A DNA stretch of 64,000 nt from Planktothrix serta PCC 8927 (GCF_900010725.2 NZ_LR734877.1:23015-87014); one strand, 5' to 3'. Numbered from the stretch's first letter, positions 53,259 to 62,516 are shown. Numbers and translations: made by a program. Notes: generated by a model not told the origin, from the sequence alone.

Positions 53259-54011
53259 ATGACAGGAGTGTTCAAAGTCGGAGAAACCATTATCACAGCA
53301 GAGGATCTACCATCGCTGCTCAAACGTTATCAGTTAATGCCATTATTTCTGCGAGAAGTGATTTTGGAGCAAGCGATCGCTAAGATCACTTGTACAGAGG
53401 CAGAACAAGCAGCGGCCCTCGAACGATTTGAAAATCAACACCAACTCACTTCCCCAGAAGCGAAAGCAGCTTGGCTAGCCGCTTATGATATGACCTCAGA
53501 ACAACTTCTGGAAATGGCAGAACGCCCTGTGAGAGTCGAAAAATTTAAACAAGAGATGTGGAGTGGCCGAGTTGAGAATTATTTTTTGAGTCGCAAAGGG
53601 AGTTTAGATCAAGTTGTATATTCTTTAATTCGGACTAAAAATCCTGGCTTGGCCCAAGAACTCTATTTTAGAATTGCGGAGGGGGAAAATTCTTTTGCTG
53701 AGGTTGCTAGGGATCATTCAGAAGGGCCAGAATCTCGTTCTGGTGGAGTATTGGGCCCCGTTCCGGTATCCCAACCTCACCCAGCGATTAGTAAACTTTT
53801 ATCGGTGAGTCAACCCGGTCAACTGTGGGCACCGCGCCCCTTGGCGGAATGGTTCGTGATTATTCGATTAGAAAAATTCCTTCCGGCTCAATTAGATGAA
53901 TCTATGCGTCGCCGTATGATCGAAGAAATGTTTGAAAATTGGCTCCGAGAGCAATTGGCTCAAGTTGGCTCTCTACAACCTCTTCGCACTTCAGTATCTT
54001 CAGTGTCATGA
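53259..54011 (+). CDS. parvulin-type peptidyl-prolyl isomerase of the type I secretion operon
   Basis: This ~250-residue protein starts MTGVFKVGETIITAEDLPSL. It has an N-terminal helical SurA-like region and a PpiC/parvulin domain (~120-225): LAQELYFRIAEGENSFAEVARDHSEGPESRSGGVLGPVPVSQ (read in pieces) and PGQLWAPRPLAEWFVIIRLEKF. There is no signal peptide, so it acts in the cytoplasm or at the transporter mouth. I chose ATG 53259 because upstream residues from TTG 53172 look non-coding. Its stop overlaps the start of the ABC transporter (ATGA, 54008-54011), implying translational coupling. It probably keeps T1SS substrates unfolded or correctly isomerised. Confidence 0.85.
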   Translation: MTGVFKVGETIITAEDLPSLLKRYQLMPLFLREVILEQAIAKITCTEAEQAAALERFENQHQLTSPEAKAAWLAAYDMTSEQLLEMAERPVRVEKFKQEMWSGRVENYFLSRKGSLDQVVYSLIRTKNPGLAQELYFRIAEGENSFAEVARDHSEGPESRSGGVLGPVPVSQPHPAISKLLSVSQPGQLWAPRPLAEWFVIIRLEKFLPAQLDESMRRRMIEEMFENWLREQLAQVGSLQPLRTSVSSVS

Positions 54012-57000
54012 CAACATCCGCCGTTTCCCATTCTCAAATTCAGACCTTTTTAGCTGAAACCAGCCCCTTTGATCGGCTCTCGGAAAAGGCCCTTCAAACC
54101 TTGCTGCCGAAATGCCAACTCTTGGGCTACCGCACCGGACAACCGATCTTTGAGCGGGATAAATTGCCGACTCAAATTACAATTATTTATCAAGGACAGG
54201 CTAGATTACTGGGTTTTGATCCCAGAGCGCAACGCCATGTCAGTTTGGGCTTACTTGGAGCCCGAGAAATCATGGGTTGGGGAGGGTTAATTCGAGGAGT
54301 CCCCTGTGAAACTGCGATCGCTTCAACGGACACAATTTGTATTACCCTATCGGCCACGGATTTTCTGCAATCAGTGGCCAAAGAACAAGCCTTTGGGGAA
54401 GCCTTCCGCGATCACGCCTCTTTGAGTGAAGTCTTTGATCTATTAAGCCAACATTTGCAGCAACAAGCCATTCCGGTTAATAATATCAAGACCCTAGCCC
54501 AAGATCTTGGGCAAGATGCCATTGTGCTGAACTTGCTCAATGGCAACAATAAAATCAAAGAACTGAAAAATTTACTCGATCCTAACCGGATTTGGTTAGT
54601 CAGTAGTGGAACGTTAGGCACTTTCACCCCGGGTAGCCAGGTTGTATTAGAAGAAAATAACCCCTATTACAAGGCGGAAGGGATACGGGGAGTTCGATTA
54701 ATTGGTTTGCGAGAACCTGTTTATGAAGCAGAATCCGCTACTGTCAGCCCGGAAGCGGGTGTGGGTGTTCAGGACTCTGGCAATGGAAATCGGACAATAG
54801 ACTTATCGGCCGTTGCCCCGGCCCCTGATGTGCCTCCGATTCCAGAAACAACAAACCTGCCTAAATCGGCTCAACGGTTTCCGGTGGTTAGAGGTCGAGG
54901 CAAGATTGACGCGCCTCTAGCCTGCTTCAACATGATTGCTAAATTCTTCGGCATCAACTTTAAAAAAGATATTGTCCGCCGAGTTTTAGATAATCAGTTG
55001 GCGACGGTGGGCAATATTAGTTTGCAGGCTTGCGGGGCTGTCACCCAAATGTTGGGGATTAATGCTCAGTTAGTCCAGGTGCCTTCCAAGGCTATTGGTC
55101 GCCTGAAAGCCCCAGCAATGGTGGCATGGAAAGATAGTTTTGCCATTCTCTATAGCATCACCGAACGGGAACTGATCCTGGCATCACCAGAAAAGGGTTT
55201 AACCCGGATGCGTCCAGGACAGTTTGCTGAAATTTGGGGGGAAGAAGGACAGGTACTGCTGTTACAAGCCCCGCGAGTTGACCAAAAAGAACAGTTTAGC
55301 TTTTGGTGGTTTTTACCCGCCTTGATGGAGCATCGAGCGACATTTGTTGAGGTGTTGCTGTCTTCGTTTTTTATTCAAGTGTTCGGTTTGGTCAACCCCT
55401 TGGTGAGTATGGTGATCATCGACGCGGTGATCGGACAAGGTAACTTGGATGTGCTGAATATTCTGGGGATTCTGCTGTTGGGGTTTGCTCTATTTGAGGG
55501 TTTATTAACAGCGTTGCGAACCTATCTGTTTGTGGATAGCTCCAACCGCGTTGATATTAAACTCACGGCGGAAATTATTGACCATATGTTGCGGCTGCCT
55601 TTGGGGTACTTTGATAACCGACAGGTCGGGGACTTGATGAGCCGTTTTAACGAGTTGGGAAATATCCGTAACTTCCTAACGGGAACAGCCTTAACGGTGG
55701 TTTTGGATGCGGTGTTCTCGGTGGTCTATGTGGCGGTGATGTTCGCCCTGAGTCCAACTCTGACTCTGGTGGCTTTGGCTCCTTTGCCCCTATTTGCTGG
55801 AATTATCTTTGTCTTCTCCCCTGTGATTATGCGGTTAATCCGTAAACGGGCTGGTTTGGCTGGGGCTTCGATGGCCTATATTGTGGAAGTTATTAGTGGG
55901 ATTCAAACGATTAAATCCCAAACCATTGAATTAACAGCCCGGTGGCGGTGGCAAGGAATGTATGCCCGTTTCATGAGTGCGAGTTTACAAACCACTCTCA
56001 CCCAAACGGCGGCGGGAACCATGAGTGACTTCCTGAATAAAATTGGGGGGATTGCCTTGTTATGGGTGGGAGCCTATCTAGTGATTGAACAGCAGTTGAC
56101 CATTGGGGGATTAATTGCTTTTCGGATTATCTCTGGAAACGTCACCGGCTCCCTATTGCGGTTTATTAGTGTTTATCAACAAATTCAAGAGGTGTCAATT
56201 TCGGTGGAACGGTTGCGGGACATTATCGATACCCTTCCTGAAGCCGATGAAGCTGATCGCAATAATATTCCATTACCGGAAATTGAAGGGTCAGTTACTT
56301 TTGAGGAAGTATCCTTCCGGTTTAATCCCACAGGGCCGCTACAACTGGCTAATATCAATTTAGATTTCCCCTCTGGATCTTTTGTGGCGATTGTGGGGTT
56401 GAGTGGATCGGGTAAAAGTACGATGATGAAGTTATTACAGCGTCTATATGCCCCGCTATCAGGGCGGATTCTAGTTGATGGCTATGATATTAATAAAGTG
56501 GAACTGTATTCTGTCCGCCGTCAATTGGGGGTGGTGTTGCAAGATACCCTGCTATTTAACGGAACCGTTCAGGATAACATCGGTTTGAGTAACCCCGAAG
56601 CTAGTACAGATGAGATTATTCGGGCGGCTAAAATTGCTGCGGCTCATGACTTTATTATGGGTCTTCCCAATGGTTACAATACCCAGGTGGGGGAAAGGGG
56701 ATCGGCTTTATCGGGGGGACAACGCCAACGGGTCGCCATTGCCCGTACAGTATTACAAAATCCTAAACTGTTGATTTTGGATGAAGCGACGAGCGCCCTA
56801 GACTATCAATCAGAACGGGCTGTAATTAATCATTTAATGGAAGCATTTCACGATCGCACGGTGTTTTTTATTACTCACCGTCTGAGTGCTGTCAAAAATG
56901 CTGATGTTATTATTATGATGGATCAAGGGTCTGTCGTTGAGCAAGGAAATCATGATGAGTTAGTTGCTTTGAAAGGACGTTATTACTGCCTGTATCAACA

Positions 57001-57019
57001 ACAGGAAGCCCCGACTTAA
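54008..57019 (+). CDS. type I secretion ABC transporter with cyclic-nucleotide-type and degenerate C39 domains (HlyB-like)
   Basis: This 1003-residue protein has a CRP/cNMP-binding-like domain (~20-160; FERDKLPTQITIIYQGQARL), a linker, a C39-peptidase-like domain (~290-425), six membrane helices (~435-715) and an ATPase. The ATPase has Walker A GLSGSGKST (~795-803), LSGGQRQRVAIAR (~898-910) and LLILDEATSALD. In the C39-like domain the usual D-C-G is D-A-P (KIDAPLACFNMIAKFFG), so the catalytic cysteine is absent, and the expected histidine position reads DSFAIL. This is the C39-like (CLD) state of RTX transporters, which bind rather than cleave the substrate. The preferred start is ATG 54008, overlapping the PPIase stop. 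Confidence 0.92.
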   Translation: MTTSAVSHSQIQTFLAETSPFDRLSEKALQTLLPKCQLLGYRTGQPIFERDKLPTQITIIYQGQARLLGFDPRAQRHVSLGLLGAREIMGWGGLIRGVPCETAIASTDTICITLSATDFLQSVAKEQAFGEAFRDHASLSEVFDLLSQHLQQQAIPVNNIKTLAQDLGQDAIVLNLLNGNNKIKELKNLLDPNRIWLVSSGTLGTFTPGSQVVLEENNPYYKAEGIRGVRLIGLREPVYEAESATVSPEAGVGVQDSGNGNRTIDLSAVAPAPDVPPIPETTNLPKSAQRFPVVRGRGKIDAPLACFNMIAKFFGINFKKDIVRRVLDNQLATVGNISLQACGAVTQMLGINAQLVQVPSKAIGRLKAPAMVAWKDSFAILYSITERELILASPEKGLTRMRPGQFAEIWGEEGQVLLLQAPRVDQKEQFSFWWFLPALMEHRATFVEVLLSSFFIQVFGLVNPLVSMVIIDAVIGQGNLDVLNILGILLLGFALFEGLLTALRTYLFVDSSNRVDIKLTAEIIDHMLRLPLGYFDNRQVGDLMSRFNELGNIRNFLTGTALTVVLDAVFSVVYVAVMFALSPTLTLVALAPLPLFAGIIFVFSPVIMRLIRKRAGLAGASMAYIVEVISGIQTIKSQTIELTARWRWQGMYARFMSASLQTTLTQTAAGTMSDFLNKIGGIALLWVGAYLVIEQQLTIGGLIAFRIISGNVTGSLLRFISVYQQIQEVSISVERLRDIIDTLPEADEADRNNIPLPEIEGSVTFEEVSFRFNPTGPLQLANINLDFPSGSFVAIVGLSGSGKSTMMKLLQRLYAPLSGRILVDGYDINKVELYSVRRQLGVVLQDTLLFNGTVQDNIGLSNPEASTDEIIRAAKIAAAHDFIMGLPNGYNTQVGERGSALSGGQRQRVAIARTVLQNPKLLILDEATSALDYQSERAVINHLMEAFHDRTVFFITHRLSAVKNADVIIMMDQGSVVEQGNHDELVALKGRYYCLYQQQEAPT

Positions 57020-57160
57020 TACAGTTATCAGTTACCAGTTATCAGTTATCAGTGGAGGAAACAACTATTAATTAATACTCTTAACTATTAGCTATTAACT
57101 CTTAACTGATTACTGATTACTGTTTACTGATTACTGATTACTGTTTACCGATTACTATTT
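57020..57160. repeat. degenerate heptamer repeats (CAGTTAT / TACTGAT types) between T1SS genes
   Basis: CAGTTATCAGTTACCAGTTA continues as TCAGTTATCAG near 57021-57052, and GATTACTGATTACTGTTTAC units fill 57105-57155. These heptameric STRRs occupy the 141-bp gap before the HlyD gene and leave no obvious ribosome-binding site. Confidence 0.85.
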
Positions 57161-59035
57161 ATGAAATCTATATCACTTGTTGATCAACCGGTTATTCTTG
57201 AGAAACCTGCAATGTGGTCTCATCTGTTTCTCTGGATGATCATGTTAGTAACCACTTCAGGCGTTGTTTGGGCTTATTTTTCTCGGATTGAACAAACAGT
57301 CCCCGCCGTGGGTGAACTGGAATATAAAGAAGGCGCTAGAGAAATTCAAGCCCCAACAACCGGAGCCGTTGTGAGACTGCACGTTGAAAATGGCGATCGC
57401 GTACAGAAAAACCAACCGCTTCTAACCTTCAGTCCCACGAGTCCCAGTGCAGATATTAAATCTTTAGCTAAATTACAAGATACTCTCAATCAAGAAAACG
57501 AATTCTATAAGAATATTATTCAGGGAAACGTCAGAGGAAGTTTACCCCCTGAATGGGAAACGATGGTTAAAGATCGGGATGCCCGCATCCAAGAAAATCA
57601 AGTTTTAACGGGTTTAATTAATGAACTTTATAATAATCAAGGTCGGGCGATTAACTATAGTCCGGCTCAGTCAGGTTTAGTGGCAAATTACCGAGCAGAA
57701 TATCAATCTCGTGTGTCTGCTGTTGAAGGACGGATAACAGAATTTAGAAAACAACTCGAACAAACGGAAAATTCTATTCGAGCAACACGAGAACAAGTTC
57801 AATATGCGACGAATCAAATTCGCTATTCTGAAGAACAATTAGGTTTAGCGAAGGATCAACTCGACAAATCTCAAGAATCTTTGGATCTGAATGAGTCAAT
57901 TTTGGGTCAAATTGCTCCTTTGGTGGAAGAAGGGGCGATGTCTGACTTAAATAAAAAACGTCAGGAACAAGAGATTTTAAAAAGCCAAAATGAGTTTTTA
58001 CGTCAGCAGGATCAAATCACAACCCGTCAAAGTGAAATTAATGCGCGTAAGGGTGAGGTGGAGAAACAACAAGCTGAAATTAGACGATTAGAAGATGAGA
58101 AACAGAAGGTTTTAGCTTCTATTGATCGGACGGAACAAGAGTTACAAAATACAAAAGATGCTTGGGCGAAAGAATTGTATTATCGGGTTGAAGAAAACAA
58201 AAAACAAATTGCCAGTATTGATTCTCAACTCAGTCGCTATAAACTCGATAATGAAAAACGCCTAGGAGATGTTAATGCTCAACTCGAAAAGGTTGAAGAA
58301 CAGCGCGATACTCAAGTCTTACGTTCACCTGTGGCGGGGGTGATTTATGATTTACAACCCTCAACGAAACAGGATTCTGAAGTCGATATGAAGCAGGATG
58401 AAATTTGCAAATATGTCAATGAGCAGGTGTTAAAATCGGGCGATCCTAAGATGAAGCGTTGTAATGAGGCTTATTATGAAGCTCAACAAACAGAAAAACT
58501 CATGCAAGTTTTAGCGGATGATGGGGGAATTGAAGCCACAATTTATATTAAAAATACCGATTTAGCGTTAGTATTAAATGCTTTACGGGTTAAGCGGAAA
58601 TTCTTACAGCCTTATGATGGAAAAACTGTCGCCGGGGAAGTGATTGAATGTAAAGCCGAAAAAGATTGTATTTGTCCAGAGTCTCCAGAAGCTCGACAAG
58701 AAATTGGAATTACTGATCCCGATTGTATTCCAGTAGAAGTCTCAATTGATGCTTTTCCCAATGATCAATTTGGGATGGTTCCAGGACAGTTAAAATGGCT
58801 GAGTCAAGATGCGATTAAACCTGATCCTGAAAAAGGCCGTCAATATTTTACTTTTAAAGGAAAAGTGAAATTAGATAAGCAGAATTTTATCTTAGATGAA
58901 CAGAAAGATATTAAGATTGGTGTACAGTCGGGGATGTCAGTCAATACGAAGATTAATGTCGGTAAACGTTCGGTGTTAGACATCTTCTTAAACCGCTTTA
59001 CAGGTCGGATCAACAGTATCACCAACTTGAAGTAA
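57161..59035 (+). CDS. HlyD-family type I secretion adaptor (membrane fusion protein), 624 aa
   Basis: One N-terminal membrane helix (~21-43; LFLWMIMLVTTSGVVWAYFS) precedes the lipoyl-like half (QAPTTGAVVRLHVENGDRVQ, ~70-89). A long coiled-coil hairpin (~180-410; RITEFRKQLEQTENSIRATR ... QQAEIRRLEDEKQKVLASI) leads to the second half-lipoyl (VLRSPVAGVIYDLQPS) and a beta-barrel region ending QSGMSVNTKINVGKRSVLDIF. It links the inner-membrane ABC transporter to a TolC-like outer-membrane channel, which is not encoded here. Two Cys-containing inserts (ICKYVNEQVLKSGDPKMKRC and CKAEKDCICPESPEAR) are unusual and could form periplasmic disulfides. Length exceeds E. coli HlyD (478). Confidence 0.92.
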   Translation: MKSISLVDQPVILEKPAMWSHLFLWMIMLVTTSGVVWAYFSRIEQTVPAVGELEYKEGAREIQAPTTGAVVRLHVENGDRVQKNQPLLTFSPTSPSADIKSLAKLQDTLNQENEFYKNIIQGNVRGSLPPEWETMVKDRDARIQENQVLTGLINELYNNQGRAINYSPAQSGLVANYRAEYQSRVSAVEGRITEFRKQLEQTENSIRATREQVQYATNQIRYSEEQLGLAKDQLDKSQESLDLNESILGQIAPLVEEGAMSDLNKKRQEQEILKSQNEFLRQQDQITTRQSEINARKGEVEKQQAEIRRLEDEKQKVLASIDRTEQELQNTKDAWAKELYYRVEENKKQIASIDSQLSRYKLDNEKRLGDVNAQLEKVEEQRDTQVLRSPVAGVIYDLQPSTKQDSEVDMKQDEICKYVNEQVLKSGDPKMKRCNEAYYEAQQTEKLMQVLADDGGIEATIYIKNTDLALVLNALRVKRKFLQPYDGKTVAGEVIECKAEKDCICPESPEARQEIGITDPDCIPVEVSIDAFPNDQFGMVPGQLKWLSQDAIKPDPEKGRQYFTFKGKVKLDKQNFILDEQKDIKIGVQSGMSVNTKINVGKRSVLDIFLNRFTGRINSITNLK

Positions 59036-59075
59036 TTTAAGGTTTAAAGAACGACTAACCCTCAAGGGAGCCAGG

Positions 59076-60914
59076 ATGGAAAAGAAAGAAGGAAAGAGAA
59101 TCAGGGGACAGGGAGATCAGGAATTAATTCTGTCATCTTTCCTTCTCCCTCTCTTTCCCTCTGTTCTCTCCTTTCCTGCTATTATTTTATGGCTTCTGTA
59201 TTTAAGTCCAATTCTTACAGTTACGGGATTTATTATTGCTTTTGGTGTCAATGTTCCTTTTTATGATCAATGGGTTGTACCTGCTTTATTTGAAAAAACA
59301 GCCACAGGAACATTAGAATTTAAAGAGTTATTTGAACTTCATAATAACCATCGAATCTTATTTCCACGCTTAATTTTTATTGTTTTAGGATTTATTTCCA
59401 GTTGGAATATTAAATTAGAGCTTTTTTTTAGTTTGGGATTAGCAATACTAACTTTTATCTTGTTATATAAACTTTCTGTTAATTCCTCAACAAATCAAAA
59501 CTATTTTTTTTACTTTACTAATTTATTAACCGCTTTAATATTTTTCTCCTTCGCTCAATCTGAAAATTGGCTTTGGGGATTTCAAATTGCTTTATTTTTA
59601 ATTAATTTATGCGTGATTTTGAGTTGTTTTATTTTAAATCATAATAAAATCAAACCTAAAACAAAGCTGTTACTGGCGGCTATTCCTTGTTTAATTGCCA
59701 GTTTTTCATCCGCACAGGGATTAATGAGTTGGTTGGCTTTAATTCCTTCTATTTGGATGATTACCATAGAAGCAAATCAACGAAAAAAATATTTAATATT
59801 TTGGCTAAGTTTATTTGCAATTTCTAGTTTAATTTACTCCATAGGATATACTCAAGAACCCCAAACAATCAATCTTTCGGTTCTTGAGCGGTTGTTCACT
59901 GGGGTTCACTTCTTTTTAAACTTAATTGCTGCAACTCTGACAAATTCCTATAATTTTAGTGGTTATATAGGATTAATAATTATATTAAATTTTATCGGGT
60001 TAGGGTGTTACTGTTTGATTAATCAAAAAGATCAAGAGTATTTACTAAAATCCTGTTCTCCTTGGTTTTCTATTGGAATATTTTCGATTTTATGTTCAAT
60101 TTTAATAACATTAGGTCGTTATGATTATGGAGCAAATTATGCCATTGATACCTCTCGATATACAACGCATTCTTTACTATTAATTATTTCTGTGATTCAA
60201 CTTTGGTTTATTGTTATTACTCAATCTAAAATTTTTAAATCTAACTATAGTCCTAAACTAATTTATAGTTTTATAGCGGGAATTTTAGTTTGTTTAATTG
60301 GAGTAAAATCAGAAATAGCGATCGCTCACGCTCAAACAGACTTAATTAATAAACAACGGGGTAAAACCTGCTTAGAACTGATTAACTATTTAGAAGACTC
60401 TAACTTCTTCAAAACCCATCCTGATCGGTGCTTATTAAGATTAAGTAAAACAACTTGGTGGATTCAAGATGGTGTTAAACAACTCCAGACCGTTCACCTG
60501 AGAAATTGGGCAAATAATATAACCTTTAAACCAGAATCAGAACAACTTTATGGTTATATTGATTTTCCTTTATCTCGTGATCAACCCGTGAAACTTAACC
60601 CCAAAGACTCTATTATTTTAAAGGGATGGGCAATTTTTCCCCATCAACAAAACCAACCCCAACTCGTCTTTTTCTCTCAGGGAAACCAACGATCCTTTTT
60701 TGCGAATGCTAATGTCGGTTTAAAAAGTCCAGATATTGCTCAGGTCTTGCATTCCCCACTCTATAATTATGCACGATGGCAAGTCCAAATTTCCACCCAT
60801 GAATTGCATTATGACTTGGGAAACATAACCATTAAAGCTTGGGTCTATAATCCAGATGCTCATGAATTTATCCCGTTAAAGGGGGAAGTTAAGATCATTG
60901 TTGAGAAAGACTAA
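59076..60914 (+). CDS. polytopic membrane protein, possible GT-C glycosyltransferase (612 aa)
   Basis: About eleven hydrophobic segments fill residues ~30-430 (for example IILWLLYLSPILTVTGFIIA and LFFSLGLAILTFILLYKLS). The first periplasmic loop contains VNVPFYDQWVVPALFEKT and ELHNNHRILFPRL, with acidic and His residues where GT-C enzymes have their active site. The C-terminal ~180 residues are soluble, probably beta-rich (LNPKDSIILKGWAIFPHQQN). ATG 59076 follows AAGGGAG. The first ~35 codons come from a purine-rich stretch followed by a complementary pyrimidine-rich stretch, so the N-terminus may be repeat-derived. No function can be named; the location favours glycan assembly. Confidence 0.75.
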   Translation: MEKKEGKRIRGQGDQELILSSFLLPLFPSVLSFPAIILWLLYLSPILTVTGFIIAFGVNVPFYDQWVVPALFEKTATGTLEFKELFELHNNHRILFPRLIFIVLGFISSWNIKLELFFSLGLAILTFILLYKLSVNSSTNQNYFFYFTNLLTALIFFSFAQSENWLWGFQIALFLINLCVILSCFILNHNKIKPKTKLLLAAIPCLIASFSSAQGLMSWLALIPSIWMITIEANQRKKYLIFWLSLFAISSLIYSIGYTQEPQTINLSVLERLFTGVHFFLNLIAATLTNSYNFSGYIGLIIILNFIGLGCYCLINQKDQEYLLKSCSPWFSIGIFSILCSILITLGRYDYGANYAIDTSRYTTHSLLLIISVIQLWFIVITQSKIFKSNYSPKLIYSFIAGILVCLIGVKSEIAIAHAQTDLINKQRGKTCLELINYLEDSNFFKTHPDRCLLRLSKTTWWIQDGVKQLQTVHLRNWANNITFKPESEQLYGYIDFPLSRDQPVKLNPKDSIILKGWAIFPHQQNQPQLVFFSQGNQRSFFANANVGLKSPDIAQVLHSPLYNYARWQVQISTHELHYDLGNITIKAWVYNPDAHEFIPLKGEVKIIVEKD

Positions 60915-61010
60915 CCCGTTCTTAACCTTGAAGTGAACGTTAATTCAGCTTCCATTAAGAAGCAATAATTTGGTACAATATTTAATCGCTGACCACTGAT
61001 TAACCCAAAT

Positions 61011-61559
61011 ATGAATATTATTCCAACTTCAATTCCCGATCTTTTAATCATTGAACCCAAAGTCTTTGGGGACGAACGTGGCTTTTTCTTTGAAAGTTTT
61101 AACCATAAAGTCTTTGCTGAAAAGACTGGAATTACCTCAGAATTTGTACAGGATAATCATTCTCGTTCTGTTCAAGGAGTTTTGCGAGGTTTACATTATC
61201 AAATTCAACAAACACAAGGTAAATTACTGCGTGTTGTTGCGGGTGAAATTTTTGATGTCGCCGTAGATATGAGAAAAAGTTCTCCGACTTTTGGACAGTG
61301 GGTAGGTTGTATTCTGAGCGCAGAAAATAAGCGACAATTTTGGGTTCCCCCAGGATTTGCTCATGGCTTTTTAGTGGTTTCAGATATGGCTGAAGTGTTA
61401 TATAAAACGACAGACTATTATGCACCCAACTATGAGCGATCTTTGCTGTGGAATGATCTTGATGTGGGAATTGATTGGCCCCTGAATGGAATTACACCAA
61501 TTTTATCAGCAAAAGATCAGGAAGGTCAACCCTTGAAAACGGCGGAGTTCTTCTCATGA
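61011..61559 (+). CDS. rfbC: dTDP-4-dehydrorhamnose 3,5-epimerase
   Basis: This 182-residue RmlC enzyme epimerises dTDP-4-keto-6-deoxyglucose at C3 and C5 in dTDP-L-rhamnose synthesis. Visible are DERGFFFESFNHKVFAEKTG (~21-40), DNHSRSVQGVLRGLHYQIQ (with catalytic His in GLHYQ, ~45-63), GEIFDVAVDMRKSSPTFGQW, and PPGFAHGFLVVSD. Length is normal. Its stop overlaps the rfbD start (ATGA at 61556), so the two are translationally coupled. Confidence 0.96.
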   Translation: MNIIPTSIPDLLIIEPKVFGDERGFFFESFNHKVFAEKTGITSEFVQDNHSRSVQGVLRGLHYQIQQTQGKLLRVVAGEIFDVAVDMRKSSPTFGQWVGCILSAENKRQFWVPPGFAHGFLVVSDMAEVLYKTTDYYAPNYERSLLWNDLDVGIDWPLNGITPILSAKDQEGQPLKTAEFFS

Positions 61560-62431
61560 CAAAAATTTTATTGATTGGAAAAGATGGTCAACTCGGTCAA
61601 GAATTACAGCCTTTTCTAACTTCTATGGGGTCGTTAGTTGCTGTAGGACGGGATACTCTTGATTTATCTCAACCTCAAATTATTGAACAAATAATAGAGG
61701 ATATTCAACCCGAATGGGTGATTAATGTGGCGGCTTATACAGCAGTAGATAAGGCGGAAAGTGAACCGGAATTAGCAATGACAATTAATGGAATTGCACC
61801 CGGTATTTTAGCAAAAGTCTGTCAACAATTAGATGCAACATTGATTCATATTTCTACGGATTATATTTTCGATGGAACTCAAAGTCATCCTTATGTTGAA
61901 ACAGATATAACTCATCCCCTCGGTGTCTATGGTCAATCGAAATTAGCCGGAGAAATTGCCATTCAAGAAACCCAAGCTAAATTTGCTATTCTTAGAACAG
62001 CTTGGGTTTATGGCAGTGGTGGAACCGGAAATTTTGTCAAAACTATGTTACGGTTGGGAAAAGAACGGGAAGAAATTCGGGTTGTTAGTGATCAAGTAGG
62101 GAGTCCAACTTGGACAGGGGATTTAGCACAATCAATTGTTCAATTAATGCCACTTTTAAACTCTCAAACCTACGGAATTTATCACTGTACAAATAGTGGT
62201 GTTACCAGTTGGTATGATTTTGCGATCGCTATTTTTGAAGAAGCCAAACTGTTAGGTTTTCCCCTGAAAATTGAACGGGTAATTCCAATTACAACCCCCG
62301 AATATCCAACGCCTGCAAGTCGTCCGGCTTATTCGGTTTTAAGTGGAAAAAAATTAGCTAATGTTCTCGGAAATCATACTCCCCAATGGCGTCAGGGATT
62401 GCGTAAAATGTTACAAGAATTAAAACCGTAG
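61556..62431 (+). CDS. rfbD: dTDP-4-dehydrorhamnose reductase
   Basis: This 291-residue RmlD reduces dTDP-4-keto-L-rhamnose to dTDP-L-rhamnose. It has the Rossmann motif GKDGQLGQEL (~8-17), VINVAAYTAVDKAESEPELA (~59-78), ISTDYIFDGTQ, YGQSKLAGE (catalytic Tyr-x3-Lys), and RTAWVYGSGGTGNFVKTMLR. I chose ATG 61556, which overlaps the rfbC stop, over the upstream in-frame codon at 61475. A 28-bp palindromic repeat begins over its stop codon. Confidence 0.95.
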   Translation: MTKILLIGKDGQLGQELQPFLTSMGSLVAVGRDTLDLSQPQIIEQIIEDIQPEWVINVAAYTAVDKAESEPELAMTINGIAPGILAKVCQQLDATLIHISTDYIFDGTQSHPYVETDITHPLGVYGQSKLAGEIAIQETQAKFAILRTAWVYGSGGTGNFVKTMLRLGKEREEIRVVSDQVGSPTWTGDLAQSIVQLMPLLNSQTYGIYHCTNSGVTSWYDFAIAIFEEAKLLGFPLKIERVIPITTPEYPTPASRPAYSVLSGKKLANVLGNHTPQWRQGLRKMLQELKP

Positions 62432-62455
62432 AGACGTTCCATGGAACGTCTCTAC
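62428..62455. repeat. 28-bp perfect palindrome, GTAGAGACG family (copy 2)
   Basis: GTAGAGACGTTCCA and its reverse complement TGGAACGTCTCTAC abut with no spacer. The repeat overlaps the rfbD stop codon (TAG at 62429-62431), so it supplied or preserved the termination codon. Confidence 0.95.
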
Positions 62456-62516
62456 AGGATGTTTTCAGAAATTCTAAACTGATTAATTGTCAACTCTTAA
62501 CCATTAATGATTAATT

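Noticed and set aside
54890-55280. C39 peptidase domain as evidence of a bacteriocin (double-glycine leader) exporter
   Set aside because: The catalytic cysteine and the expected histidine are missing, and no short leader peptides are adjacent. An RTX-type transporter fits better.
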